From positions 1-18,894 of the forward strand of contig JBKJJS010000200.1 of assembly GCA_046597895.1 (NCBI GenBank): a stretch of 18,894 nucleotides of DNA, written 5' to 3'. How positions within the stretch are numbered: the first letter of the stretch is position 1; each line of letters opens with the position of its first letter. Made by a program: the position numbers and the translations under genes. The notes beneath the pieces are model-generated. The model saw only the letters and a program-made list of their open reading frames with translations, made no database searches and had not been told where the DNA came from. This document shows positions 7,387 to 13,293 of this stretch, in pieces. The DNA comes from WLJO01 sp046597895. Its GTDB lineage: Bacteria > Actinomycetota > Acidimicrobiia > Acidimicrobiales > Ilumatobacteraceae.

Positions 7387-8024
7387 GCATTCCGATCGAG
7401 CGTCGCGCCGTCCTCGCCGTCGTCCACGTCGCAGGCGCCGGCAAGAAGCGCTTCGCCCCGCTCTACCGTGGCATCGAGGCCATCGAGGGGCCCCGACTCG
7501 AGGCGCAGCTGAGGGGTGGCTATGGCCGCGTCGTCGTTCGCGTGGGGGCGGAGGTCACGAGCGACCGGTTCGTCGGTGAAGTGCATGCGCTGACCGGCCG
7601 GGATGACATCGATGTCGTGGACGTCGTGCTCACCACCCATGGAAACCCCGGCGAGGTGGTGTTCGCGCGGGACGACCGAGTGGAGGCCGCCACGCTCGCT
7701 CCCCTGATCGCCCATCCAAAGCTGCGCTTCCTGTACAACACCGCCTGCTACGGGCGAAGCCACGCCGTGCCGTTCCTCGCGGCCGGATTCGATGTCGTGG
7801 TCGGGGCCAAGGGCAAAAACACGAATGGATGGGCCGAGTACCACCACCTGATGCGCCGCTGGGCCGCCGGTGACACGGTCGCTGAAGCGGTGAAGGCGGC
7901 GGACCGTGTCGTTCCGAGAATGTTCTGGGATCTTGTCGCGCGAACCATCGGGGGCATGCGCGAGGTGGACAGCGAGAAGGTCGTCGAGGGCGACAGTTTG
8001 CTCACGATCACGTCCCCGGCGTAG
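7383..8024 (+). CDS. Small stand-alone caspase-like (clan CD) protein
   Basis: I do not recognise a named family for this 213-residue protein. Two motifs fit the caspase/CHAT/gingipain fold (clan CD). A hydrophobic strand ends in His-Gly (DVVLTTHG, H86). About 36 residues later a second hydrophobic strand ends in the Cys motif FLYNTACYG (C122). This is the spacing and context of a His/Cys dyad (compare HG and ACxG in caspases). A strand FDVVVGAKG follows, as in many clan CD enzymes. There is no signal peptide, membrane segment or extra domain, so it would be a cytoplasmic single-domain protein, smaller than most bacterial metacaspases. Its ATG overlaps the amidase stop (ATGA), so the two are translationally coupled. 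It could be an active peptidase or a non-enzymatic relative. Gene reality is firm, fold moderately firm, function unknown. Confidence 0.75.
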   Translation: MSIPIERRAVLAVVHVAGAGKKRFAPLYRGIEAIEGPRLEAQLRGGYGRVVVRVGAEVTSDRFVGEVHALTGRDDIDVVDVVLTTHGNPGEVVFARDDRVEAATLAPLIAHPKLRFLYNTACYGRSHAVPFLAAGFDVVVGAKGKNTNGWAEYHHLMRRWAAGDTVAEAVKAADRVVPRMFWDLVARTIGGMREVDSEKVVEGDSLLTITSPA

Positions 8025-8025
8025 T

Positions 8026-8055
8026 CGATCAGCGGGCCGACCGATCAGCGGGCCG
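8026..8055. repeat. 14-bp direct repeat in the convergent gap at the SDR 3' end
   Basis: CGATCAGCGGGCCG occurs at 8026-8039 and again at 8042-8055, separated by AC. The second copy contains the stop codon and last codons of the dehydrogenase. The first lies just beyond the caspase-like stop and looks like a duplicated gene end. The rest of the 20-bp gap contains nothing else. Confidence 0.9.
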
Positions 8056-8842
8056 TCCAACCTCCGTCGACCACGAGGGCATGGCCTGTCATAAACGCGC
8101 CGGCATCACTCGCCAACAGCAACAGCGGGCCGTCCAGTTCCTCGGCCCGACCCATGCGCGGCATCGGCGAGTTCTGTTGCACGAAGCGGATCGCTCCCTC
8201 GTCGGTATCCATTCCTTCGGTCATCTCGGACACAAACCACCCGGGGCACAGCGCGTTGACCCTGATCCCCTTGCGGGCCCACTGCAGCGCGAGTTCCCGT
8301 GTGAGGTTGATGACGGCCCCTTTGCTGGCGCAGTAGTTCGCCTGCTTCACGGGCGTCGACCCCACTATCCCGAGCATCGAGGCGAGGTTGACAATGCTCC
8401 CTCCCCCATTCGCCACCATGGTCGGGCCGACCAACTTGCACAGGTGCCAAATGGCCGTGACATTGACCTCCATCGACATCCGGAACGTGTCCAACGACTC
8501 GCTTTCGATACCGCCAGTCGTCGTGATGCCGGCGTTGTTGACGAGGATGTCGATGCGACCCTGATGCGCGAGCGCGGTTGCCACCAGGCGTTCACGATCC
8601 TCGGGTACCGCGAGGTCGGCGGCGACCGCGAGCGAACCCGGGAGGTCGGCGACGAGACGGTCCAGTCGGTCCTTACGCCGTGCGGCGGCCACCACGGTCG
8701 CTCCCGCCGCATGCAGTACCCGGGCAAAGCGCTCGCCGAGACCCGCCGATGCGCCCGTGACGACAGCGACGCGGCCATCGAGTCTGAACGACGACAGTGG
8801 GTCGAGTCTGAACGACGACAGTGGGTCGAGTGGTAAGGACAT
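8045..8842 (-). CDS. Short-chain dehydrogenase/reductase (SDR), classical type
   Basis: The 265-residue protein is a classical SDR. It has the cofactor loop VTGASAGLGERFA (29-36), NNAG (102-105), the active-site Ser in VNLASM (about 155) and YCASK (Y170, K174). The C-terminus, GAFMTGHALVVDGGWTAR, is that of the FabG-like, 3-oxoacyl or alcohol reductase group. The Arg pair after strand 2 (AAARRKDRL) suggests NADPH preference. The frame is open upstream to 9151, but the ATG at 8842 is chosen: it lies just before the Rossmann fold and has TAACCT exactly 7 nt upstream. The N-terminus carries an in-frame duplication (LDPLSSFR twice) that is not part of the fold. It is a single gene, convergent with the caspase-like gene and divergent from the next. 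The substrate is unknown. Confidence 0.93.
   Translation of the reverse strand: MSLPLDPLSSFRLDPLSSFRLDGRVAVVTGASAGLGERFARVLHAAGATVVAAARRKDRLDRLVADLPGSLAVAADLAVPEDRERLVATALAHQGRIDILVNNAGITTTGGIESESLDTFRMSMEVNVTAIWHLCKLVGPTMVANGGGSIVNLASMLGIVGSTPVKQANYCASKGAVINLTRELALQWARKGIRVNALCPGWFVSEMTEGMDTDEGAIRFVQQNSPMPRMGRAEELDGPLLLLASDAGAFMTGHALVVDGGWTAR
8778..8825. repeat. Perfect 24-bp tandem duplication inside the SDR N-terminus
   Basis: The 24-bp unit at 8778-8801 is repeated without change at 8802-8825, with 6 further matching bases at 8826-8831. It is exactly eight codons, encoding LDPLSSFR twice on the minus strand, so the reading frame is preserved. Perfect identity suggests a recent replication-slippage event. 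Confidence 0.97.
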
Positions 8843-8849
8843 GGCGCCG

Positions 8850-8855
8850 AGGTTA
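8850..8855 (-). promoter_or_regulatory. -10-like hexamer, probable leaderless start of the SDR gene
   Basis: TAACCT on the minus strand is followed by exactly 7 nt and the ATG at 8842. No Shine-Dalgarno and no clear -35 are present. The rest of the 105-bp divergent gap (8843-8947) holds only a short GACC triple repeat near 8866, and I see nothing else to call. Confidence 0.5.
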
Positions 8856-8947
8856 CGGCCAGCGGACCGACCGACCGAAGTGTTCCGGTTCGATGACAAC
8901 TCCCCGAAAAAGTGATACAAGCTCGGCGCTGCGACGTCTATACGTGC

Positions 8948-9229
8948 ATGAACGACACGCGGACGCCGCCCCCAAGGACACCGGCGGCCGAGCGTCGGGC
9001 CAGGTTCGGGTCCGGGGCATTCGAACTCGCCGGACTGGCGAGTGTCATCGCCATCACGTTCGCCTATGCGCTGCACCGCTTCGTGGGAATCGGCGAAACC
9101 CCGATCGTGCTCGGCACGCTCATCGCCGCCTCGCTCCTCGGTTGGAATCAACCAGGGATGCGGCCCGCTCCACGGCGGGTCGGCCGAGCGCCGTCAGTCG
9201 GGCCTCGGCGTGACAGCATGACTCGGTGA
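8948..9229 (+). CDS. Small membrane protein of unknown function
   Basis: I do not recognise this 93-residue protein. A Pro/Arg-rich cytoplasmic-type N-terminus (MNDTRTPPPRTP...) is followed by two hydrophobic segments, about residues 27-43 (LAGLASVIAITFAYALH) and 50-66 (TPIVLGTLIAASLLGW). A basic tail ends MTR. The stop overlaps the GTG of the alpha/beta hydrolase (GTGA), which supports a real, translated gene. The ATG at 8948 is preferred; an in-frame GTG at 8912 would add 12 poorly hydrophobic residues. A TATACG lies only 3 nt before the ATG, so the promoter is unclear. Confidence 0.6.
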   Translation: MNDTRTPPPRTPAAERRARFGSGAFELAGLASVIAITFAYALHRFVGIGETPIVLGTLIAASLLGWNQPGMRPAPRRVGRAPSVGPRRDSMTR

Positions 9230-9945
9230 CCTCTCCCAGAACAGTCCTCCTCGTCCACGGGGCGTGGCACGGAGCTTGGTGCTATGCCGCCCTACAGAGC
9301 GAACTCGATCGCCGCGGGGTTCCGTCGCTGGCGGTGGACCTGCCCGGCCACGGCGCATCGCTGCTCCCACTCGGTGACCTCTATGGCGACGCCCAACTCG
9401 TGGCGGACACGCTGGCAACCATCGAGGGACCGGTCGTGCTCGTGGGCCACAGCTACGGCGGCGCCGTCATCGGCGAGGCGGCCACGCGCCATCCGGACAA
9501 CGTCGACCACCTCGTGTACCTCACGGCGTTTTGTCTCGACACCGGCGAGGCACTGCTGCCGTACAACAACTCACTCCCGCCCGCCTACGTCCCCCTCGGT
9601 GACGGGATCCGCCCGAGCGAGGACGGCACCCGTTCCACGGTCGACCCTGCGGTCTGCGTGGCGGCGTTCTACGCGCAGTGCCCACCCGGCGTTGCCGAGG
9701 CGGCCATTGCCCGGCTCTGCCCGCAACCGTTCGACACCTTCCTCCAGCCGGTGACGGGTGCCCCGTGGAAGACCATCCCATCGACGTACGTGCGGTGCAC
9801 ACTCGACGGCGCCATCCCCATCTCCAGCCAAGATGTGATGGCCGCACGGTGCGGCGCCGTCGTCACGTTGGAGACTGATCACTCCCCGTTCGCGTCGATG
9901 CCGTCCGAGACCGCCGACATCATCGCCGCCCTCGCTCGCTCCTGA
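9226..9945 (+). CDS. Alpha/beta hydrolase (EstC / plant methylesterase-like)
   Basis: The 239-residue protein has the alpha/beta-hydrolase core: oxyanion motif LVHGAWHGAWCY (10-20), DLPGHG (38-43), nucleophile elbow VGHSYGG (S76), acid D194 in RCTLDGAIP and H219 in ETDHSPF. HGAWHGAWCW and TDHSPF are typical of the EstC, salicylate methylesterase and hydroxynitrile lyase-like subgroup, which cleaves small ester substrates. The start is the GTG at 9226, overlapping the stop of the small membrane gene (GTGA). It has no signal peptide. The F420-type oxidoreductase follows after 19 bp, so the two probably form one transcript and may act on the same small molecule. The substrate is unknown. Confidence 0.9.
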   Translation: MTSPRTVLLVHGAWHGAWCYAALQSELDRRGVPSLAVDLPGHGASLLPLGDLYGDAQLVADTLATIEGPVVLVGHSYGGAVIGEAATRHPDNVDHLVYLTAFCLDTGEALLPYNNSLPPAYVPLGDGIRPSEDGTRSTVDPAVCVAAFYAQCPPGVAEAAIARLCPQPFDTFLQPVTGAPWKTIPSTYVRCTLDGAIPISSQDVMAARCGAVVTLETDHSPFASMPSETADIIAALARS

Positions 9946-9964
9946 TGCCGTGGCCCCTGAAGTC

Positions 9965-10870
9965 ATGAAGGTCCGCATCGGGTACGGCTTCGGCGTGCGC
10001 ACGAACCTGAACGACGGTTCGTTCGCGGTCGTGGTGGATGCGCTGGAGCGGCTCCAGTTCGATTCGCTGTGGCTGTCCGAGCGCATTGGCGGGCCGGCGC
10101 CCGATCCGCTCGTCGGCATGGCGTTCGCTGCCGGCCGCACGAAGAAGTTGAAGTTCGGGATGAGCGTGATGGTGCTCCCAGGCCGAAATCCGGTGGTGCT
10201 CGCGAAGGAACTTGCCACGCTCGACCGGCTGTCCGGTGGGCGGCTTCTGCCGGCGTTCGGTTTGGGTGTGGCCGACGCCCACGAGCAGCAGGCGTTCGGC
10301 GTGGAACGGTCCGCCAGGGCCGCCATCTTCGACGAGGCACTGGCGGTGATGCGGGCGTGCTGGACGCAAGAACTTGTCACCCATCACGGCACCCACTTCC
10401 ACTACGACGGACTGCGGGTGGAGCCCAAGCCGACGCAATCGCCCCCGGATGTGTGGCTGGGCGGAATCGCTCCATCCGAACTGAAGCGGGTGGGCCGGCT
10501 CGCCGACGGCTGGCTGCCCTCGTTCGTCACTCCGGCCGACGCCGAGCGAGGGCGAGCCGTGATCGAAGAGATCGCCGCCCAGCACGAGCGGGCCATCGAG
10601 GGCGAGCACTATGGGGTACTGATTCCCTACGCCAACGGAGTGGTTCCAGAGTCCGTGCTGGCAGGGCTGCGCGCCCGCCGGCCGGACCTGGCGGACGTGA
10701 ACGAACTCGTGCCGTCGAACTGGGAGGAGCTGCGGGCGTTGATCGGGAGATTCGTCGACGTCGGCACCTCCAAGTTCGTAGTGCTGCCGCTCACGGAGCC
10801 GGCGGGCGCCGCCGGTTGGATTGAGCACCTGGAGGAAGCGGCCTCCGTGGTGCTCCCGCTGCAGAACTGA
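9965..10870 (+). CDS. LLM-class F420-type flavin oxidoreductase (TIGR03854-like)
   Basis: The 301-residue luciferase-like TIM-barrel protein carries the family segments LERLQFDSLWLSERI, PLVGMAFAAGRTKKLKFG, VLPGRNPVVLAKELATLD, SGGRLLPAFGLG and VWLGGIAPSELKRVGRLADGWL. It is a clear paralogue of the gene at 15725-16618: both share WLGG followed by RRVGRLADGWL-type sequence, a GLRARRPD helix and an identical VVLPLQN C-terminus. From memory both fit TIGR03854. The ATG at 9965 is chosen over the GTG at 9950 because MKVRIGYG aligns with MKIRFAVA of the paralogue. I see no Shine-Dalgarno; it probably depends on read-through from the hydrolase gene. Its stop is 17 bp from the convergent HDAC-like stop. 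F420 use is likely from the family, not proven. Confidence 0.88.
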   Translation: MKVRIGYGFGVRTNLNDGSFAVVVDALERLQFDSLWLSERIGGPAPDPLVGMAFAAGRTKKLKFGMSVMVLPGRNPVVLAKELATLDRLSGGRLLPAFGLGVADAHEQQAFGVERSARAAIFDEALAVMRACWTQELVTHHGTHFHYDGLRVEPKPTQSPPDVWLGGIAPSELKRVGRLADGWLPSFVTPADAERGRAVIEEIAAQHERAIEGEHYGVLIPYANGVVPESVLAGLRARRPDLADVNELVPSNWEELRALIGRFVDVGTSKFVVLPLTEPAGAAGWIEHLEEAASVVLPLQN

Positions 10871-10887
10871 CTCATCGGCCTGAGAAG

Positions 10888-11937
10888 TCAGCGAGACAGG
10901 AAACCGGTGAGCCAGCGGCGCACGTTCTCGCCAATGGTGTCGAGGTCATAGCCACCTTCTTGGACGATCACGGTGGGGAGGTCCAGCGCGGCGACGAGTG
11001 CGCCGCTTGCCTCGAAACCGTCTTGCGTGACCCCGAGGTCGGAGATCGGATCGTTGAAGTAGGTGTCGACGCCGAGCGACACCACGAGCAACGACGGTCC
11101 GAACCGATCGATTGCGTCGACCGCCTCCGCCAGCGCGAGCAGGTAACCGGCGTCGGGCAGGCGGGACGGCAATGGCAGGTTCAGGTTGGCCCCGAGGCCC
11201 GGACCGGTTCCGGTTTCGTCGGCGAAGCCGGCGTAGTACGGATACGCGCGGGCGGGATCGCCGTGCAGCGACACGTACTGGACGTCGTCACGCCCATAGA
11301 AGATCTGCTGCGTCCCGTTGCCGTGGTGGTAGTCCACGTCGAGCACCGTCACCTTCGTGCCGGCGGCGCTGGCGACGTGATGGGCAGCGATGGCGGCGTT
11401 GTTGAAGAAGCAGAAGCCGCCGTACGCGGCGCGAGGGGCGTGATGACCCGGCGGACGGCAGAGCCCGTAGGCCACCCGATCTCCTCCGAGCACGAGATCA
11501 GTCGCAGTCAGCGCCACGTCCACGGCGCTCCGAGCGGCGTCGTACGTCCCCTCGACAAGCGGGGTGTTCGTCTCCCACGACCATTGCCCGAGCTGCGCCT
11601 GGAACGTGGCTGCCGGATCGTGACGGAGTGGACCCATGCCCTCGCGTAACGAAGGGCTGAGGAACGCCTCGGCGACCACCTCAGGGCCGAGTTCGCGGTG
11701 GAGTTCGGCCCATGCGCGCTCCAGGAATCGGACGAGACCCGGGTCGTGGACGGCCTCGATCGGGTCGAGCCCATGCTGCGTCGCCTCGACCAGCGTGAAG
11801 TGTTCGGGTTCGGCGGCGGGCACGGAGCGGATCCGATCGACGCGCTCTGGGCATTCACGCGACGGAACCGCCGCGCCGTGTTCGATCTCGTACCGTGGGG
11901 CGTGCCCGGCGTGGCGCGGTGTCCAGACGACCTTCAC
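10888..11937 (-). CDS. Histone deacetylase / acetylpolyamine amidohydrolase family protein
   Basis: The 349-residue protein has the arginase-deacetylase fold motifs intact: the His pair in CRPPGHHA (H165/H166), zinc ligands D202 and H204 in DVDYHHGNGTQ, zinc ligand D291 in SLGVDTYFNDP, and the transition-state Tyr in EGGYDLD (Y330). The family removes acetyl or similar acyl groups from lysines, polyamines or small amides. The segments HGDPARAYPYYAGFADETG and ANLNLPLP are closest to bacterial acetylpolyamine amidohydrolase and class II deacetylases. The GTG at 11937 is preferred because it overlaps the upstream stop (GTGA); a GTG at 11955 would add six residues. It is the last gene of a three-gene overlapping operon, and convergent with the oxidoreductase 17 bp away. 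Confidence 0.93.
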   Translation of the reverse strand: MKVVWTPRHAGHAPRYEIEHGAAVPSRECPERVDRIRSVPAAEPEHFTLVEATQHGLDPIEAVHDPGLVRFLERAWAELHRELGPEVVAEAFLSPSLREGMGPLRHDPAATFQAQLGQWSWETNTPLVEGTYDAARSAVDVALTATDLVLGGDRVAYGLCRPPGHHAPRAAYGGFCFFNNAAIAAHHVASAAGTKVTVLDVDYHHGNGTQQIFYGRDDVQYVSLHGDPARAYPYYAGFADETGTGPGLGANLNLPLPSRLPDAGYLLALAEAVDAIDRFGPSLLVVSLGVDTYFNDPISDLGVTQDGFEASGALVAALDLPTVIVQEGGYDLDTIGENVRRWLTGFLSR

Positions 11938-12536
11938 GCTGCTGGTGGATGCCACAAGGGATCGCGCCCGGTGGCGGCCACCATCTGCTCGACCATCGGG
12001 GCGGTCTCACCGAGATCACTCGGATCCTTGTACCGCTCCGGGCTCACGGCCCGCACGTTTGCGACGAGGGCCCGCGCCACCCGCAGCACGTAGGCGGCTT
12101 GGTCATCACCGATGCCGTGCGGCACTCCGCAGGCGGTGGCGACATCCCACGTGAGAATGGTGGTGTCGAAGATGCGGGCGTTGAGCACGCCCTTCGCCGG
12201 GAACTCCCCGACCGTCGACGGCGCCGTGCCGTCCAAGGCACCTGCGGCGCGCCAGACCCGCCGGCATTCGGCAGCCTCGGCGAGGTACGTGCCGAGCGGA
12301 TCGTCGCCGAGCATCTCGACCGGATGAATGAGATCGAGCGGCACATCAGGGCGTTGGCGCCGGCCGAAGTGCGAGAACAAGATGGTGGACGCCACCATCT
12401 TGTTGATGACGTCGCGGACACTCCACTCGTCGCAGGGAGTCGGGCGAGCCCAGTCCTCGTCGACGAGTTGCGCGATGACCGCGGCTGCTCCTGTCTGCGC
12501 GAGGTCGAGCGCTACGAGCGGATCGAGACGCCTCAT
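11934..12536 (-). CDS. Maleylpyruvate-isomerase-type (mycothiol-linked) DinB-fold protein, TIGR03086-like
   Basis: The 200-residue protein has the DinB/MDMPI four-helix layout. The family hallmark WARPTPCDEWSVRDVIN (29-45) is followed by a helix, then ARIFDTTILTWDVATACG (120-137) where relatives have the second metal-binding helix. Mycothiol-dependent maleylpyruvate isomerase and its relatives bind a metal through His residues in these two motifs. Here the usual NH of the first motif is NK (K46) and the usual VHTWD of the second is ILTWD (L129), so the metal ligands appear lost. It may be a diverged or non-metal member. The ATG at 12536 overlaps the upstream CPWC gene stop (ATGA), and its own stop overlaps the deacetylase start. 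Family assignment is fairly firm, function unknown. Confidence 0.8.
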   Translation of the reverse strand: MRRLDPLVALDLAQTGAAAVIAQLVDEDWARPTPCDEWSVRDVINKMVASTILFSHFGRRQRPDVPLDLIHPVEMLGDDPLGTYLAEAAECRRVWRAAGALDGTAPSTVGEFPAKGVLNARIFDTTILTWDVATACGVPHGIGDDQAAYVLRVARALVANVRAVSPERYKDPSDLGETAPMVEQMVAATGRDPLWHPPAA

Positions 12537-13270
12537 GACTCCGCCACCCCCTTCGCCATCGCCTCGGCTTGGGCCTTGACCGTGGCCTCCGCCCGCGTTG
12601 CGACTTCCGCGATGGTCGTCAACTCGGCCTGGCGCTTGGCGCCTGCCGTTCGCGTGTAGTTGAGATCTGGTTCGATCGTGCGGTCCCGCTTCAATTCGCT
12701 GAAGTTGTCGTAGCGAGTCAGCCAGGACACATGAGTCCACAACTCGACGGCTTCCTCGTCCGTTGCTGGCGGATTCGAGATCACCGGGCCGAAGATCGCC
12801 GGGCCGTAGCCGCCGTCGAGCCGGATGGTCGGCACGCCGAACGAGCGGGTGTTGCGCACTAGCGACTGGTGCTCGTCCATGACGGTCGTCCATGTCCATC
12901 GGTCGGTCACGGCCCTGTCGTGCCAGGCCGGGTCGAGCCCAGCGTCCACGAGCGCGCCGCGGACGGTGTCGGCCGCCCGCAGATCTTGCTCGTCGTCGAA
13001 GTAGCGGGTGCCGATCGCCTCATAGAAGCGGCCGGCGGCAGCCTGCCCCTCGGCATCACGCACCATCACCATCGTGCGCAGCGACGGCGCCGCCACGGTG
13101 CGGGCGAGGTCGAACTCCTCGATGGGCTTGGCGAAGTTGGCGATCTCAAGACAGAACACGCCCCAGCTCGCCTCGATGACCCCCAGCGCATCGAGACGAC
13201 GGACCCACTTGGAGGTCTGCCAACACCACGGGCAGCGCGGATCGAGGTGGAAGCAGACAGGCTCGGCCAT
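12533..13270 (-). CDS. DsbA-family CPWC protein, mycothiol-dependent nitroreductase-like (Rv2466c type)
   Basis: The 245-residue protein begins with HLDPRCPWCWQTSKWV, a thioredoxin-fold CPWC active site (C13, C16) in the setting found in M. tuberculosis Rv2466c. The helical insert and the later segments FGVPTIRLDGG, FGPVIS and a final FSELKRDRT also follow that family, which uses mycothiol to reduce substrates, including nitro compounds and oxidised thiols. An Ala/Lys/Glu-rich tail of about 35 residues (ELTTIAEVATRAEATV...) extends past the usual end and is probably helical. It has no signal peptide and should be cytosolic. It is the first gene of the overlapping three-gene operon and divergent from the M24 peptidase, with a TACGCT hexamer 6 nt upstream of the ATG and no Shine-Dalgarno. 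Confidence 0.87.
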   Translation of the reverse strand: MAEPVCFHLDPRCPWCWQTSKWVRRLDALGVIEASWGVFCLEIANFAKPIEEFDLARTVAAPSLRTMVMVRDAEGQAAAGRFYEAIGTRYFDDEQDLRAADTVRGALVDAGLDPAWHDRAVTDRWTWTTVMDEHQSLVRNTRSFGVPTIRLDGGYGPAIFGPVISNPPATDEEAVELWTHVSWLTRYDNFSELKRDRTIEPDLNYTRTAGAKRQAELTTIAEVATRAEATVKAQAEAMAKGVAES

Positions 13271-13276
13271 CGGCCT

Positions 13277-13282
13277 AGCGTA
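13277..13282 (-). promoter_or_regulatory. -10-like hexamer for the CPWC-DinB-HDAC operon (left arm of a bidirectional pair)
   Basis: TACGCT on the minus strand ends 6 nt before the ATG at 13270. Its TA (13281-13282) is also the TA of the plus-strand TACGGT serving the M24 peptidase. Confidence 0.45.
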
Positions 13283-13286
13283 CGGT
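13281..13286 (+). promoter_or_regulatory. -10-like hexamer for the M24 peptidase (right arm of a bidirectional pair)
   Basis: TACGGT is followed by exactly 7 nt and the GTG at 13294, giving a probable leaderless mRNA with a GTG start. It shares 13281-13282 with the opposing operon hexamer. Confidence 0.5.
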
Positions 13287-13293
13287 TGGTCAC

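Noticed and set aside
5970..8024. A 684-codon open frame covering both amidase and caspase-like gene
   Set aside because: Its first two-thirds is an Arg/Pro-rich shadow of the amidase in another frame. Only the last 213 codons, from 7383, make a sensible protein.
8843..9151. N-terminal extension of the SDR by about 100 codons
   Set aside because: The extension is low-complexity, runs across the promoter-like TAACCT and overlaps the divergent small membrane gene; the ATG at 8842 fits the SDR fold.
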